This document shows positions 1 to 9,008 of a stretch of DNA of 64,000 nucleotides, piece after piece; the stretch's first letter is position 1; each line of letters begins with the position of its first letter. This DNA is from Butyrivibrio sp. M55. Its GTDB lineage: Bacteria > Bacillota > Clostridia > Lachnospirales > Lachnospiraceae. Under the pieces are notes generated by a model. That model was not told where the DNA came from. It worked only from the letters and a program-made list of their open reading frames with translations, and searched no databases. The stretch spans positions 62,001 through 126,000 of the forward strand of contig NZ_FPCD01000005.1 of NCBI RefSeq assembly GCF_900116865.1, read 5' to 3'. Position numbers and translations under genes: made by a program.

Positions 1-528
1 CGTCATAGGATAAGCATAAAGCTTTCCGCCTACTGTTGCGGCATCAACAGAAGTCTGAACATTGGCATTCTTTACATCATATGTGTAAGTAGCCAATACT
101 TCCTGAAGTGCTCCCGCATTAACCAGGTCATTGATCTGGTCATGAGCAAATGTATATACATCCGCAGCAGCCTCAACGTCTGTAAGGACTTTATCCTTAG
201 CTGTAGACTCTGACTCTGCGCCGAGTGTAATGTTAAATGTTACATCAGGATAAAGAGCCTTGAAGTCCTCAATAACTCCCTGTGTGAAATCCTGATCTTC
301 CTCAGAAGCCCAAAGTGTAAGATCCACCGGTCCCGTTGTACTACTGATAAGGTTCTGCACTGCGTCCGCAGAAGCTGCGCCATCCGTTTCCCCGCTATCT
401 CCTGAGCTTTCAGCTGCTGGTGTTTCAGACTCTACCGTGTCATTGGCAACCTCAGGATTGCCACACCCTGTAATAGCAGCTGCAACCATCATAGATGCCA
501 AAGCAATTGATAGAAACTTCTTTTTCAT
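1..528 (-). CDS. Extracellular sugar-binding lipoprotein (ABC family 1), partial
   Basis: The N-terminal 176 residues of a solute-binding protein are present; the C-terminus lies beyond the left edge. It opens with MKKKFLSIALAS, a hydrophobic stretch and a lipobox (AITGC), so it should be a lipid-anchored protein on the outer face of the membrane. A Ser/Glu/Ala linker follows, then VDLTLWASEEDQ and FKALYPDVTFNITLG, typical of family 1 (maltose/oligosaccharide-type) binding proteins. The start is the ATG at 526-528 behind GGAGGG. It lies just downstream of a lacI gene on the same strand and behind its own promoter and putative operator, which suggests a LacI-controlled sugar transport operon. 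Substrate is inferred to be a galactoside from the neighbouring GH42 and GalK genes. Confidence 0.88.
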   Translation of the reverse strand, partial: MKKKFLSIALASMMVAAAITGCGNPEVANDTVESETPAAESSGDSGETDGAASADAVQNLISSTTGPVDLTLWASEEDQDFTQGVIEDFKALYPDVTFNITLGAESESTAKDKVLTDVEAAADVYTFAHDQINDLVNAGALQEVLATYTYDVKNANVQTSVDAATVGGKLYAYPMT

Positions 529-599
529 AATCGTTTCCCTCCTAACAATTATAAGTAATATAAAAGTTCTTCTGCCTGTACTATTGCGCAAAAATCATA

Positions 600-613
600 C
601 GCAAACGGTTGTC
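600..613. promoter_or_regulatory. Putative LacI-family operator, copy 1
   Basis: CGCAAACGGTTGTC contains the imperfect palindrome CAAaCGgTTG with the central CG usual for LacI-type operators. It lies 12-25 bp downstream of the -10 element of the binding-protein promoter. The same 14-mer occurs with 12 of 14 bases identical at 1764-1777, upstream of lacI. Recognition by the adjacent LacI is inferred. Confidence 0.55.
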
Positions 614-624
614 CATACTATTAT

Positions 625-653
625 ATTTTACCTTTTTTACGGGGGTGTATCAA
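625..653 (-). promoter_or_regulatory. Putative promoter of the binding-protein gene
   Basis: On the minus strand TTGATA (648-653) and TAAAAT (625-630) are separated by 17 bases; an overlapping TATAAT sits at 620-625. The -35 overlaps the stop of the upstream lacI gene, and the putative operator follows directly. Confidence 0.5.
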
Positions 654-1693
654 TGTTTTTTTGATAATGTAATCGAATTTACGCTTTTTTGTGTGGACTC
701 TTTCAGTAATACCTCATAGCCAAGAAGGATCTTTTCCGGAGCCTCTTCACCGTCTATAAGTCTGAGTAACGTCTTACACGCCACGTTTCCAAGTTCCTTA
801 GGATCATACTGAAGAGCTGTGACCTGAGGCTGGTTCCCTGAAAGCAGATCACTGTTATAAAAAGACGCAACTCCGACATTCCCGGGAATATTCACTCCAT
901 CTCGCCTGAGTTTCAATATCACATCACGACATATTCTGTCATCCATACATACTATGCACTCTGCACCCGCTTTGATCGCTGATTCGGCTGCTTTTTCCAC
1001 TTCTTCGGAAGTTTCGTTTCCAAGAAAGAGCATATCCTGCTTAACTTCGATACCTGCTGCCTTAAGCCCCATCTCAAACCCTTTCTGTCTTGTCGTATTT
1101 ACCATGTGGCTGAGTGCGCCGCCGATCAGAACAGGCTTTTTATAACCGCATTTTATCAGAGCTGTTGTCATCTCCATGCAGGCATTCTCCTGATCGTTAT
1201 CAACCTGAATCACACCCGTTTCTTTGCTGCTTCCGACCGTAACAAACGGAATGTTCATGCTTTTTAAGTACTTAACGGCAAGATCGTCCACCATCGTTCG
1301 TCCAAGGATAATGCCGTCCACTTTTTTATTCTCGACGATCCTCTTTAAATGAGAAATATTATCCTCATATACAAGTGAAATCAGAACATCATAATCCGTA
1401 GCCGTAGTAACCTCGCAAACTCCCGCCATACACCTCTGGAAAAAAGGAAGTGCATACACATTCGAATCTCCGGGAATAGCCCAGCATATATTATATTTTT
1501 TCTGGTCAGCAAGCCCTTTGGCCATCGGATTTGGCCTGTAATTGTTTGCTTCTATATATTCAAGGACTCTCTGCCTTGTTTCGTTTCCTATTCTGCCCTT
1601 ACCGGAAATTGCACGGGAAACCGTTGTTTTTGACACCCCCAACGCCTTCGCAACATCCCCGATGGTTATATTCTTTTTTTCATTTTCTCCCAT
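650..1693 (-). CDS. LacI-family transcriptional regulator (galactoside locus)
   Basis: A 347-residue LacI/GalR repressor. An N-terminal helix-turn-helix (ITIGDVAKALGVSKTTVSRA, residues about 9-28) and hinge (NNYRPNPMAKGLA) are followed by a periplasmic-binding-protein-like effector domain to the C-terminus. Length is normal for the family. The start has AGAGG 9 bases upstream. It is divergent from the GH42-galK pair and precedes the sugar-binding lipoprotein on its own strand. Two near-identical 14-mers, one beside its own promoter region and one in front of the binding-protein gene, make autoregulation and control of sugar uptake likely. The effector (a galactoside or galactose) is inferred from neighbours only. 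Confidence 0.92.
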   Translation of the reverse strand: MGENEKKNITIGDVAKALGVSKTTVSRAISGKGRIGNETRQRVLEYIEANNYRPNPMAKGLADQKKYNICWAIPGDSNVYALPFFQRCMAGVCEVTTATDYDVLISLVYEDNISHLKRIVENKKVDGIILGRTMVDDLAVKYLKSMNIPFVTVGSSKETGVIQVDNDQENACMEMTTALIKCGYKKPVLIGGALSHMVNTTRQKGFEMGLKAAGIEVKQDMLFLGNETSEEVEKAAESAIKAGAECIVCMDDRICRDVILKLRRDGVNIPGNVGVASFYNSDLLSGNQPQVTALQYDPKELGNVACKTLLRLIDGEEAPEKILLGYEVLLKESTQKSVNSITLSKKH

Positions 1694-1763
1694 CCGATAA
1701 AACCTCTTTTAATCGATATTTAAAATAATACTTTGCTTTTTTTAAACTCTGTGTTATACTTTG

Positions 1764-1777
1764 CGCAATTGGTTGTC
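1764..1777. promoter_or_regulatory. Putative LacI-family operator, copy 2
   Basis: CGCAATTGGTTGTC matches the element at 600-613 at 12 of 14 positions, differing only in the central two bases. It lies in the divergent lacI/GH42 intergenic region just upstream of lacI. A weaker relative (CGGTTGAC read on the minus strand) lies near 1811-1818. Confidence 0.5.
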
Positions 1778-1910
1778 TTGTTTGAAATTTAGCACTTTAT
1801 CATTTTTTCGTCAACCGCAATTGTTACTTGATTTTTCATGTTGGCTGCTAAATAAAACCAATTTTTAGCATCTTGTGTTTATTGCATATACGAATATTTT
1901 TTCTCATTTT

Positions 1911-1939
1911 TTGACATATTAAGCGAATTTTTTTATAAA
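1911..1939 (+). promoter_or_regulatory. Putative sigma-A promoter of the GH42-galK operon
   Basis: TTGACA (1911-1916) and TATAAA (1934-1939) are spaced by 17 bases, predicting transcription from about 1946, some 40 bases before the GH42 start. The surrounding region is strongly AT-rich. Confidence 0.65.
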
Positions 1940-1984
1940 ATATATATACAAAGATACAAAGGTTTTTTTATGAGGTGAATGGTT

Positions 1985-4039
1985 ATGAAATCAACTTTTT
2001 TTGGCGCTGCTTATTATGCTGAATATATGCCTTATGACAGAATAGATACCGATTTCCAGCTTATGAAGGATGCCGGCATGAACGTTATCAGAATCGCTGA
2101 ATCCACATGGAGTAATTGGGAGCCTTCCGATAACGTATTTGATTTTACATATTTACACAAAGTTCTTGATGCGGCCGCAAAATACGATATTTCGGTAATT
2201 GTGGGCACACCTACTTACGCTATACCTTCATGGCTTGCAAAGAAATACCCCGATGTCATGGCCGTAACTCCTGAAGGCCAGAGCATCTACGGACGCAGAC
2301 AACAACACGACATCACTAACCCGCATTTTCTTTTCCATGCTGAAAGGATCATCAGAAAGATGATGGAAGAAGTTGCGGCTAATCCGCAGGTTATCGGATA
2401 TCAGATTGATAACGAGACACGTTCCGGAAACGGATACTCTCCCGAAAATCAAAAGATGTTCATCGAAGAGATGAAGAAGAAATATCCCGACATCAATATA
2501 TTCAACGATGAATTCGGGCTTAATTACTGGAGTAACCGCATTGAATCATGGGATGACATGCCCGATATCCGCGGTACCATAAACGGTAGTCTTTCCGCTG
2601 CCTACAAGGCGTTCCTCAGAGACAGGATCACCGAGTACCAGAAATGGCAGGCAGACATCATAAATGAGTATAAGAGAGACGATCAGTTCATCACTCACAA
2701 TTATGATTTCTCATGGGACGGATTTTCTTACGGCATTCAGCCTCTTGTTAATCAGCAGGACGCTGCAAAGGCAGTTGATATTGCCGGAGTTGATATCTAC
2801 CATCCCACTCAAAACAGATTCGACGGTGCAACCATAGGCTTTGGCGGCGCCATCGGAAGATCACTCAAAAAAGATAATTATCTTGTACTTGAAACACAGT
2901 CTCAGGGCAGACTTGACTGGCTTGCATATCCCGGACAGCTCAGGCAGGCTTATTACAGCCACCTTGCAAGTGGAGCAAACGGTGTTATGTACTGGAATTG
3001 GCATTCAATCCACAATTCCCTTGAATCCTACTGGAAAGGAATCATAAGCCACGATCTGATCCCCGGCGAAACATATAAGGAACTTGCCTTTGCAAGATCT
3101 GAAGAGCTTAAGATAGACGAACATTTACAGAACCTCAAGAAGCACTGTCCTGCTGCCATTATCGCAGATAACAGAAGCCTTGTGGGTCTGGATGAATTCC
3201 CTATAGACGATGTATCTGATGCAAGTGTCGGAGAAGATGACTGGAGTCCTAAGGAGCTTAGTTATAACCATATACTTCGCTGGATGTACAATGCTTGCTA
3301 CAAGATGAATCTTGAAACAGATATTGTTTACAAAGACGATATTATTGATATGGATTCGGAAGAGCTCGTTAAAAAATATCCTCTCCTGATTGCGCCTTCA
3401 CTCTACTCGGCAACAACAGAGCTCATCGATTCTCTTCGCAAATATGTTGAGAAAGGCGGAAATCTTGTACTTGGATTTAAGAGCCTTGTCGCTGATGAAG
3501 AGCTTAAGATTTATCCAGATGCGCTTCCTTACAACATGACAGACATGGTCGGCGGAAGCTACGATCAGTTTACAAGACCCGTAGATACTACTATAAAGAT
3601 CGAAGGAAGAGAATTTAATGTTTCTCACTGGATGGAACTTTTGAGGCCTCAGGGCACAGGCGAAGAAATCTGGGGTACCTACGTACATCCATGCTGGGAT
3701 AAATATGCCGCAATCCTTCATAAGAAACTCTATGAAAACGGAAGCGGAACCGTAACCTATATCGGATGTTACATGAAATGCGAAGGTCTCACTTCGATAC
3801 TGAAAAAGCTTATAAGAAGAATAGGCCTCTCCGTACCCGAAGAAATATTCCCTATTATAGTTAAAACGGGAACCAATGCTCTCGGAGAAGAGATAACCTA
3901 CTACTTTAACTACTCTCCCAGAATTGAGCTTATCTCAATATTTAAAGACTGCACGGAACTAATAAGCTCGGATAACTACAACCGCGGAGACAGAATCAGT
4001 ATCGGACCTTGGGGTATTAAGATATTTGTCAACAGATGA
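1985..4039 (+). CDS. GH42 beta-galactosidase
   Basis: This 684-residue protein has the glycoside hydrolase family 42 fold, which hydrolyses terminal beta-galactosides. The catalytic acid/base is the Glu in YQIDNE (residue 144) and the nucleophile is the Glu in VLETQ (residue 303); both are present. The region YPGQLRQAYYSHLASGANG and YWNWHS is the usual GH42 segment after the nucleophile, and a trimerisation-type domain follows from about residue 370. There is no signal peptide, so it should be cytoplasmic and act on imported oligosaccharides. I chose the ATG at 1985 because GAGGTG at 1972-1977 is 7 bases from it but only 1 base from the ATG at 1979. galK follows 13 bases downstream. The exact linkage specificity is not visible. 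Confidence 0.93.
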   Translation: MKSTFFGAAYYAEYMPYDRIDTDFQLMKDAGMNVIRIAESTWSNWEPSDNVFDFTYLHKVLDAAAKYDISVIVGTPTYAIPSWLAKKYPDVMAVTPEGQSIYGRRQQHDITNPHFLFHAERIIRKMMEEVAANPQVIGYQIDNETRSGNGYSPENQKMFIEEMKKKYPDINIFNDEFGLNYWSNRIESWDDMPDIRGTINGSLSAAYKAFLRDRITEYQKWQADIINEYKRDDQFITHNYDFSWDGFSYGIQPLVNQQDAAKAVDIAGVDIYHPTQNRFDGATIGFGGAIGRSLKKDNYLVLETQSQGRLDWLAYPGQLRQAYYSHLASGANGVMYWNWHSIHNSLESYWKGIISHDLIPGETYKELAFARSEELKIDEHLQNLKKHCPAAIIADNRSLVGLDEFPIDDVSDASVGEDDWSPKELSYNHILRWMYNACYKMNLETDIVYKDDIIDMDSEELVKKYPLLIAPSLYSATTELIDSLRKYVEKGGNLVLGFKSLVADEELKIYPDALPYNMTDMVGGSYDQFTRPVDTTIKIEGREFNVSHWMELLRPQGTGEEIWGTYVHPCWDKYAAILHKKLYENGSGTVTYIGCYMKCEGLTSILKKLIRRIGLSVPEEIFPIIVKTGTNALGEEITYYFNYSPRIELISIFKDCTELISSDNYNRGDRISIGPWGIKIFVNR

Positions 4040-4052
4040 GGGTTAGGAAAAT

Positions 4053-5351
4053 ATGAAAACACAGGACTTGATCAGTTATATTGAAGATGGCAGATTAAAA
4101 GATAAGCTTCTGGATATCTATCTCGATGAATCTCTGATTGCTTATCAGACAGAAAGATATATCAAAGCAATAAAAAGCTATGAGGATACCTTTAAGTCAA
4201 CTCCCGGATATAACGATGATGTATGCATAATAAATGCACCGGGACGCACAGAGATATGCGGTAACCACACCGATCATCAACACGGCCATGTCCTTACGGC
4301 GTCCATTAACTTAGACACCATCGCCGTTGTAGCCAAAAAAGATGACAAGATAAATATCAAATCCGAAGGCTACAACAACATGATAAGCTTCAGCCCCGAT
4401 GACACAGCTATAAACAAGACTGAACACGGTTCTTCACTTGCCATGGTAAAGGGCGTTCTCGCCGGAGCCAAAATGAACGGATATGAAATAGGCGGTTTCG
4501 ATGCCTACATCACAAGCGATGTTCTTAACGGTTCAGGCCTTTCATCTTCTGCATCCTTTGAGACAGTGATTGGAACAATCATCTCTTCTTTGTACAACGA
4601 AGATAAGATTGATCCGATGACCATTGCACTAATAGGACAATACGCAGAGAATATATATTTTGGTAAGCCGTGCGGTCTTATGGATCAGATGGCCTGCTCT
4701 TTTGGAAAGCTTAGCCATATAGATTTCAAAGTTCCCGGCACTCCGAAAGTTGAAACCTTAGAGCTCGATCTTGATGCAGCAGGCTACAGTCTTTGTATCA
4801 CAGATACAAAGGGAAATCACGCAGACTTAACTTCGGAATATGCTGCCGTTACCAAGGAAATGAAAGCCGTAGCGGAAGAATTCAGGAAAGCCGTTCTTGT
4901 AAATGTTCCTGAATCCAAAGTTATTGAATCCATTCCCGCTCTTCGTGAAAAACTCGGAGACAGAGCAGTTCTTCGTGCTCTCCACTTCTATGAAGAGAAC
5001 AAGAGGGTTATAAGACAGGTTGACGCCCTCAAAAACAATGACTTTGCTACATTCCTGAAAATCATAAAAGAATCCGGTAATTCATCATACAAGTTCCTTC
5101 AGAACGTATACACCAATCAGGATGTTCAGCACCAGGGTATATCTCTTGCTCTTTGCATCAGCGAGACCATACTTGGCGAAGACGGCGGTGTATGCAGGGT
5201 TCACGGAGGCGGATTTGCCGGAACAATCCAGGCTTTCGTCCGTAACGACAAAGTCGAAGAATACAAAAAAGCCCTCAACGATATATTCGGCGAAGGAGCA
5301 TGCGTCGTTCTTAAGATCAGAAAATACGGCGGTATGAAAATTGATATTTAA
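4053..5351 (+). CDS. galK: Galactokinase-like GHMP kinase (GNHTDH variant)
   Basis: A 432-residue GHMP-superfamily kinase. The N-terminal sugar-binding signature reads GRTEICGNHTDHQHG (residues 65-79), the ATP-binding GSGLSSSASF motif follows near residue 160, and GGGFAGTIQAF lies near the C-terminus. Galactokinases phosphorylate galactose at C1, the first Leloir step, which suits a gene 13 bases behind a GH42 galactosidase. The classical motif is GEHTDY; here Asn71 replaces the sugar-contacting Glu and His75 the Tyr. It is also longer than typical GalK (about 390 residues). Galactose is the likely substrate by context, but another sugar is possible. A stem-loop terminator closes the operon. 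Confidence 0.85.
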   Translation: MKTQDLISYIEDGRLKDKLLDIYLDESLIAYQTERYIKAIKSYEDTFKSTPGYNDDVCIINAPGRTEICGNHTDHQHGHVLTASINLDTIAVVAKKDDKINIKSEGYNNMISFSPDDTAINKTEHGSSLAMVKGVLAGAKMNGYEIGGFDAYITSDVLNGSGLSSSASFETVIGTIISSLYNEDKIDPMTIALIGQYAENIYFGKPCGLMDQMACSFGKLSHIDFKVPGTPKVETLELDLDAAGYSLCITDTKGNHADLTSEYAAVTKEMKAVAEEFRKAVLVNVPESKVIESIPALREKLGDRAVLRALHFYEENKRVIRQVDALKNNDFATFLKIIKESGNSSYKFLQNVYTNQDVQHQGISLALCISETILGEDGGVCRVHGGGFAGTIQAFVRNDKVEEYKKALNDIFGEGACVVLKIRKYGGMKIDI

Positions 5352-5389
5352 ACACTATTTGTTTTAAATATAAACCCCACTAAAAAGAT

Positions 5390-5420
5390 GAGCCATGACT
5401 TTTAGTCATGGCTCTAAATC
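5390..5420. terminator. Bidirectional terminator between galK and clpX
   Basis: A perfect 11-bp inverted repeat, GAGCCATGACT and AGTCATGGCTC with a short TTT loop, lies between two convergent genes. The minus-strand side is followed by ATCTTTTTA. Confidence 0.8.
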
Positions 5421-5447
5421 TATCATTTTCTCTTTTATATCTTGCAA

Positions 5448-6716
5448 TTACTTTGCAGGCTTAAGTTTTCCCTGTTCTTTGTGCACAATAAGCGGCTCAC
5501 TTGTTCCGTCAACGGAATTGTCAGTGATCACACACTCGCTGATTGTTTCATCGGAAGGAATCTCGTACATAACATTCATCATAGTCTTTTCCATGATGGA
5601 ACGAAGTCCTCTGGCACCCGTTTCTCTCTCGTATGCCATCTGCGCGATCTTATCAACAGCGCCGTCCTCGAATGTAAGCTTAACATCATCAAAATCAAAG
5701 AGCTTCTGATACTGCTTAACAAGAGCATTTCTGGGCTCTGTAAGAATTCTGACAAGTGCTTCCTTTGAAAGTCCTTCAAGTGTTACCGTAATCGGCACAC
5801 GTCCTACAAACTCGGGAATAAGTCCGAATTTAACAAGATCCTGAGGAGTAACCTCTTTGAGAACTTCTCCGATCTCTCTTTCAGACTTATCAGCTATCTC
5901 AGCGTTAAATCCGATTGAATTGCGGTCAAGTCTTGCCTCAACAATCTTATCAAGACCGTCAAACGCTCCGCCGCAAATAAACAAGATATTGCTTGTATCA
6001 ATCTGAATAAGTTCCTGATGAGGATGCTTTCTTCCTCCCTGCGGAGGCACGCTTGCAACAGTACCCTCAATAATCTTAAGAAGTGCCTGCTGAACGCCTT
6101 CACCCGATACGTCTCTTGTTATGGAAACGTTCTCGCTCTTCTTTGTGATCTTATCGATCTCATCGATATATACAATGCCGTACTGCGCTCTCTCGATATC
6201 GTAATCGGCATTCTGGATAAGCTTGAGCAAAATATTCTCAACATCTTCTCCGACATATCCTGCCTCAGTAAGTGTTGTAGCATCTGCAATCGCAAAAGGT
6301 ACATTGATTATCTTGGCAAGTGTCTGTGCAAGGTATGTCTTACCCGATCCGGTAGGACCTACCATTATGATATTACTCTTCTGAAGCTCTACTTCCGACT
6401 TATCTTCACTCTTTGGTGCCAATACTCTCTTGTAATGGTTGTATACGGAAACAGCAAGAACTTTCTTAGCTTCCTCCTGTCCGATAACGTACTCATCCAA
6501 AAAGTTGCGGATTTCTACCGGCTTCAAAAGATTGATCTGCTGGTCCCTCTCAGCTACTTCGGGCTCATCGTCAAATTCCTCAGCGATGATGTCCGAGCAA
6601 ATCTCTACGCACTCGTCGCAGATATATACACCTGCAGGTCCCGCTATTAATTTTTTTACCTGATCTTGTGTCTTGTTACAAAAAGAGCACTTGATCTCTC
6701 CCGGTATCTTTGCCAT
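5448..6716 (-). CDS. clpX: ClpX, ATPase subunit of ClpXP protease
   Basis: ClpX unfolds tagged proteins and feeds them to ClpP. The 422-residue protein carries the N-terminal C4 zinc-binding domain (CSFCNKTQ and [10 protein letters not shown], residues 10-41), Walker A GPTGSGKT, Walker B IVYIDEID, and the C-terminal AAA+ small domain with the ETGARGLR sensor-2 motif. Length is standard. Its ATG overlaps the clpP stop codon by one base (TAATG), so the two are translationally coupled and should be made together in the cytoplasm. Confidence 0.98.
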   Translation of the reverse strand: MAKIPGEIKCSFCNKTQDQVKKLIAGPAGVYICDECVEICSDIIAEEFDDEPEVAERDQQINLLKPVEIRNFLDEYVIGQEEAKKVLAVSVYNHYKRVLAPKSEDKSEVELQKSNIIMVGPTGSGKTYLAQTLAKIINVPFAIADATTLTEAGYVGEDVENILLKLIQNADYDIERAQYGIVYIDEIDKITKKSENVSITRDVSGEGVQQALLKIIEGTVASVPPQGGRKHPHQELIQIDTSNILFICGGAFDGLDKIVEARLDRNSIGFNAEIADKSEREIGEVLKEVTPQDLVKFGLIPEFVGRVPITVTLEGLSKEALVRILTEPRNALVKQYQKLFDFDDVKLTFEDGAVDKIAQMAYERETGARGLRSIMEKTMMNVMYEIPSDETISECVITDNSVDGTSEPLIVHKEQGKLKPAK

Positions 6717-7318
6717 TATTTATTTTCCTCTTTCTTAGGACGGTTCTCAACTATAGAATCAATCAGCCCATATTCCAAAGCTTCCTGCGCAGTCATCCAG
6801 TTATCTCTTTCAGTATCTGCAGCAACCTGCTCGAAAGGCTTTCCTGTATTCTCAGCAAGCATCCTGTTCATTTTCTCTTTTGTTCTGATGATATGCTTTG
6901 CAGCAATCTCAATCTCGGTAGCCTGACCCTGTGTTCCTCCCAAAGGCTGATGGATCATAACTTCAGCATTGGGAAGAGCCATTCTCTTGCCCTTTGCTCC
7001 GCCTGCAAGAAGAAACGCTCCCATACTTGCAGCCATTCCTATACATATTGTACTAACGTCACATTTTATATAATGCATTGTATCATATATAGCCATTCCG
7101 GATGTAATCTCTCCCCCGGGACTGTTAATATACATATGAATGTCCTTATTGGGATCTTCAGCTTCAAGGAACAGGAGCTGAGCTACAACTGTACTGGCTG
7201 ATGCGGCATTAACTTCTTCTCCGAGGAAAACGATTCTCTCTTTCAAAAGTCTGGAGTAAATATCATATGACCTCTCACCGCGACTTGTCTGTTCAATGAC
7301 GTAAGGTATTAAACTCAT
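6716..7318 (-). CDS. clpP: ClpP, proteolytic subunit
   Basis: A 200-residue serine protease that forms the tetradecameric barrel used by ClpX. The catalytic triad is visible: Ser98 in GMAASMGAF, His123 in [10 protein letters not shown], and Asp172 in [16 protein letters not shown] precedes the ATG. It directly precedes and overlaps clpX by one base. In many Firmicutes clpP follows tig immediately; here a membrane-protein gene lies between them. Confidence 0.98.
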   Translation of the reverse strand: MSLIPYVIEQTSRGERSYDIYSRLLKERIVFLGEEVNAASASTVVAQLLFLEAEDPNKDIHMYINSPGGEITSGMAIYDTMHYIKCDVSTICIGMAASMGAFLLAGGAKGKRMALPNAEVMIHQPLGGTQGQATEIEIAAKHIIRTKEKMNRMLAENTGKPFEQVAADTERDNWMTAQEALEYGLIDSIVENRPKKEENK

Positions 7319-7390
7319 TTTTTCTTCCTTTCTAGCCTAAAAATAAAATTCCAATTTCCATTATACCAATAATTTTATAAAAAGAGCATA

Positions 7391-7427
7391 AAAATTTCCC
7401 GCAAACTGATATTTACGGGAAATTTTT
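7391..7427 (-). terminator. Terminator of the membrane-protein gene
   Basis: AAATTTCCCG and CGGGAAATTT form a 10-bp stem with a 14-base loop just after the stop at 7437. On the minus strand the stem runs into TTTTTATGC. It separates the membrane gene from clpPX, so clpP should have its own promoter. Confidence 0.75.
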
Positions 7428-7436
7428 CATAGCTAC

Positions 7437-8906
7437 TCACTCTTCAAGATAAAAAACCGTAACGGTATTTAGATCATAAAAGCCTGCCGCAGATCTGTTT
7501 ACCCACTCATCGGCTCCTTCTCCAAGCCCCATTCCGTAGGTAGACTCTGCCGCTCTATATGGTCTGACATAAACAGCGACATCGCTTCCTTTCTCCGCCA
7601 GTGACAGTGATGCAAGAATATACTCTCTGGCAGCATAGGTTTCCTGCAATGCTCCTGTCTTATAGTCATTATAAGAAACATACGACATTCCGCTCTTGAT
7701 ATCTTCACTTAATGCGGAATGAAGGATCAGTGCAAGCAGTACTCCCGCAGCGAGCACTCCCATTGCGATACGATCCGTTTTTCCTTCAAATTTTTCCGAA
7801 AGAAACTGCGCAAGCACCGCTACTGCAAGGAAATACATAAACTTTGCCACAATCTCATAGGAACTTGCGGTTCTCATGTTGATAACTTCATCGACATGAT
7901 ATCCGAAGCATACTGGAAACATGGTGAAATATCTTGCAAACCATGTTCCGACAAGAACAATCACAAGGTTTAACACCGTAACTTTTCCCTCAAGCACCTT
8001 AACTTTATAAATAGTGAAGATTACAAATGCCAGGAGAAGCATCAGGATAAACACAGCGCTTGTGAAAAGAAACATATCTTCAGAAATGATACATTTAAAA
8101 GTATCCCTAAGCGCATCAAAAAATGTACTGTGTCCTTCCTTCAGATCCCTCTCCGCTCTCTTATAGTTTCCGGGAGCAAGTCCGTTTATAAGAGCTCCTA
8201 CAAACGAAACCGCAGCCGGTATTGCAATCTTTTTATCCTTTACAAATTCTTCTCTTTTAAGTATCACAACAGCTATAAGCCACGAAAGATCTGCACAAAC
8301 AACGTTAAGCGATCCTCCGCTTGCCAAAAATGCCAATATAGCACTTGCGATCAGATATATCACTTTTTTCTTTCGTATATACAGAATGCATAATGAAACA
8401 GCAAGCAATCCAAGTGTTAATTCCGTCAGATAATTAAGTCCTCCGGTATACCAGTAAAAGAGTTCTCTTCCGCATTGTGTATTTGACATGGAAAACACCG
8501 ATGCAAATATGGCAAAAGAGGCTCCAAGGCTCGCAGTATTATCTTTTATAAGAATTTTCAGAAGAAATATGAGCGCAGCGCAGAAAGCAACCGCATTTAA
8601 TATCATGTAAAAATGAAATCCGGGAAGTCCTCCTCTTGTATATGCCCTGATAAAATGAATAAGATAATTAAAAAGATAGGTTCCCTGATTTACATTGTAA
8701 TATTCAACCATCTTATGCGCGGCAGCCACAACGTTCGATCCGTATACATCCGCAGCATCCGCAGCTCCACCCTCAAAGCTGAAATCATCTTCACACAGAT
8801 ATGTATAACCACAGCCAACAATAACAGGCACAACCGCACAGAGTATTCCTATAATAAATACCCCCGCGAATATTTTCTTATACTTGTTAAAAAAAGACTC
8901 TATCAT
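7437..8906 (-). CDS. Polytopic membrane protein, GT-C-like (DUF6056-like)
   Basis: A 489-residue integral membrane protein with about ten hydrophobic segments. The first segment is followed by YTYLCEDDFSFEG, an acidic motif in the first outside loop that resembles the Asp-containing loop of GT-C-type, polyprenol-phosphate-sugar-dependent glycosyltransferases. A long outer loop carries WYTGGLNYLTE, and the C-terminal 90 residues form a soluble, probably extracytoplasmic, tail. I assign it tentatively to the DUF6056-like group; a role in modifying cell-surface glycans is inference. It sits between tig and clpP with a terminator behind it, and GGAGG lies 4 bases before the start. Confidence 0.6.
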   Translation of the reverse strand: MIESFFNKYKKIFAGVFIIGILCAVVPVIVGCGYTYLCEDDFSFEGGAADAADVYGSNVVAAAHKMVEYYNVNQGTYLFNYLIHFIRAYTRGGLPGFHFYMILNAVAFCAALIFLLKILIKDNTASLGASFAIFASVFSMSNTQCGRELFYWYTGGLNYLTELTLGLLAVSLCILYIRKKKVIYLIASAILAFLASGGSLNVVCADLSWLIAVVILKREEFVKDKKIAIPAAVSFVGALINGLAPGNYKRAERDLKEGHSTFFDALRDTFKCIISEDMFLFTSAVFILMLLLAFVIFTIYKVKVLEGKVTVLNLVIVLVGTWFARYFTMFPVCFGYHVDEVINMRTASSYEIVAKFMYFLAVAVLAQFLSEKFEGKTDRIAMGVLAAGVLLALILHSALSEDIKSGMSYVSYNDYKTGALQETYAAREYILASLSLAEKGSDVAVYVRPYRAAESTYGMGLGEGADEWVNRSAAGFYDLNTVTVFYLEE

Positions 8907-8935
8907 ACATCCTCCCTGTTTCCAAATAAAACTAA

Positions 8936-8975
8936 TGGCACCTATTTCTTTGTATTTACCAAATAATAAGTGCCA
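8936..8975 (-). terminator. Possible stem-loop terminator after tig
   Basis: TGGCACcTATT and AATAaGTGCCA form an inverted repeat about 35 bases after the tig stop. There is only a short T-rich tract (TTAGTTTTATTT) on the minus-strand side, so termination is uncertain. Confidence 0.4.
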
Positions 8976-9008
8976 TAAAGTTCATATGTTTTTATTCAAA
9001 CTGCCTGA

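Noticed and set aside
4053-5351. Galactokinase-like gene as a pseudogene because of its altered motif
   Set aside because: The frame is intact, the ATP motif and Asp74 remain, and it has an operon position and ribosome site, so a variant enzyme is more likely.
6018-6650. 210-residue open frame opposite clpX
   Set aside because: It lies wholly inside clpX on the other strand, has no family resemblance or ribosome site, and arises from codon bias.
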